From positions 1-64,000 of the forward strand of contig JAUYCF010000089.1 in the NCBI GenBank assembly GCA_030692355.1: a stretch of 64,000 nucleotides of DNA, written 5' to 3'. Shown piece after piece: positions 63,148 through 64,000 of this stretch. A model generated the notes under the pieces. It worked only from the letters and a program-made list of their open reading frames with translations. It was not told the DNA's origin and did not search any database. The stretch comes from Thiobacillus sp. GTDB taxonomy: Bacteria; Pseudomonadota; Gammaproteobacteria; Burkholderiales; Thiobacillaceae. The position numbers were made by a program, and so were the translations under genes. Numbering within the stretch: the first letter of the stretch is position 1; each line of letters opens with the position of its first letter.

Positions 63148-64000
63148 TCACCAATGCCTATCCAAAGCCGCCTGCCATCGATACGGCGCCGGGTCCAGCG
63201 CGGGCGCCTTGCCCTCCATCACGTCGACCAGCAGTTCAGCCGAGGCCGGCGCCAGCGTCACCCCGTAGCGGTAATGCCCCGTGTTGATGAACACATTGTC
63301 GAAATCGGGGTGGCGGTCGATGACCGGGATATTGTCCGGCGAACCGGGGCGCAGCCCGGCCCAGTGCTGCACCGGTTCGACCCCGGCCAGCGCGGGCAGC
63401 AGCTCGGCAGCTTCGTCATGCAGGCGCTGGCGCGTGGCAGCGTCGGTCGACTTGTCGAAGCCGGCGTCTTCCAGCGTGCTGCCCACCAGCACATGGCCGT
63501 CCCGGCGCGGAATCAGATACAGCCCGTTGCGATACACAATCGTATCCAGCACGCCCGGCGCCAGTTTGAACAGCAGCATCTGCCCGCGAACCGGGCGAAT
63601 GTTTGGCGTCGCCGCCAGCCCGGCCAGCCCCAGCCCCGACCACGCCCCGGTGGCCAGCACCACGCTGTCCGCCGGAAAAGTCTCCGCTGCCGTCTGCACC
63701 GCCGTCACCCGCCCGCCCTGCGTCAACACCCCGGTGGCCGGGCAGTGTTCGCGTATCGCCCCGCCCAACTGCATTACCGCCGCGCGCAGTGCCGCCACCA
63801 GGCGCGGGTTGCGCACCTGCGCGATGCCGGGCAGCCAGATGTGATTTTCTTTGGGAATGTATGGAGCAATTCCGTCATCGCGAGGAGCGCCTTTAGCCGC
63901 GAGGCCGCTGGCCGTGGCGGGACGCGGCGATCCGGAAGCCTTCGATTTCGCCGACATTCTGGATTGCTTCACTTCGTTCGCAATGACGGAGGGTGAATCT
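63148..64000 (-). CDS. Glycine oxidase/FAD-dependent oxidoreductase ThiO-like, 5' end beyond window, with in-frame palindromic element
   Basis: HIWLPGIAQVRNPRLVAALRAAVMQLGG...VVLATGAWSGLGLAGLAATPNIRPVRGQMLLFK...GHVLVGSTLEDAGFDKSTDA...GHYRYGVTLAPASAELLVDVMEG. Confidence 0.88.
   Translation of the reverse strand, partial: DSPSVIANEVKQSRMSAKSKASGSPRPATASGLAAKGAPRDDGIAPYIPKENHIWLPGIAQVRNPRLVAALRAAVMQLGGAIREHCPATGVLTQGGRVTAVQTAAETFPADSVVLATGAWSGLGLAGLAATPNIRPVRGQMLLFKLAPGVLDTIVYRNGLYLIPRRDGHVLVGSTLEDAGFDKSTDAATRQRLHDEAAELLPALAGVEPVQHWAGLRPGSPDNIPVIDRHPDFDNVFINTGHYRYGVTLAPASAELLVDVMEGKAPALDPAPYRWQAALDRHW
63872..63989. repeat. Palindromic element family C (copy 2) inside the thiO reading frame
   Basis: ccgtcatcgcgaggagcg ... 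ggattgcttcacttcgttcgcaatgacgg. Confidence 0.82.

Overview
The window is a GC-rich, gene-dense chromosomal segment of a proteobacterium, probably a betaproteobacterium (inferred from gene content and order, not searched). Most of it is core genome: glyA; a TRAP transporter with its binding protein apart from its permeases; glpK-glpD; rimP-nusA-infB-rbfA-truB-rpsO-pnp; uvrC-pgsA with tRNA-Gly/Cys/Leu; acpS; valS-holC-pepA; lptF-lptG; accA-tilS; and ndk-rlmN-pilF-rodZ-ispG-hisS-yfgM-bamB-der. Accessory material between these blocks includes four type II toxin-antitoxin loci (one with a decayed toxin), the 3' end of a degraded group II intron, a frameshifted relic resembling a restriction/methylase C-terminus beside tRNA-Ser, and a short relic resembling an IS1634-type transposase. 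The most unusual signal is a set of long imperfect palindromes from at least eight sequence families. Several nearly fill the stop-to-start gap between codirectional genes, three look like one palindrome nested inside another, and one is read in frame through thiO. No CRISPR array, prophage or intact IS element was seen. All family assignments come from reading translated motifs; no database search was run.
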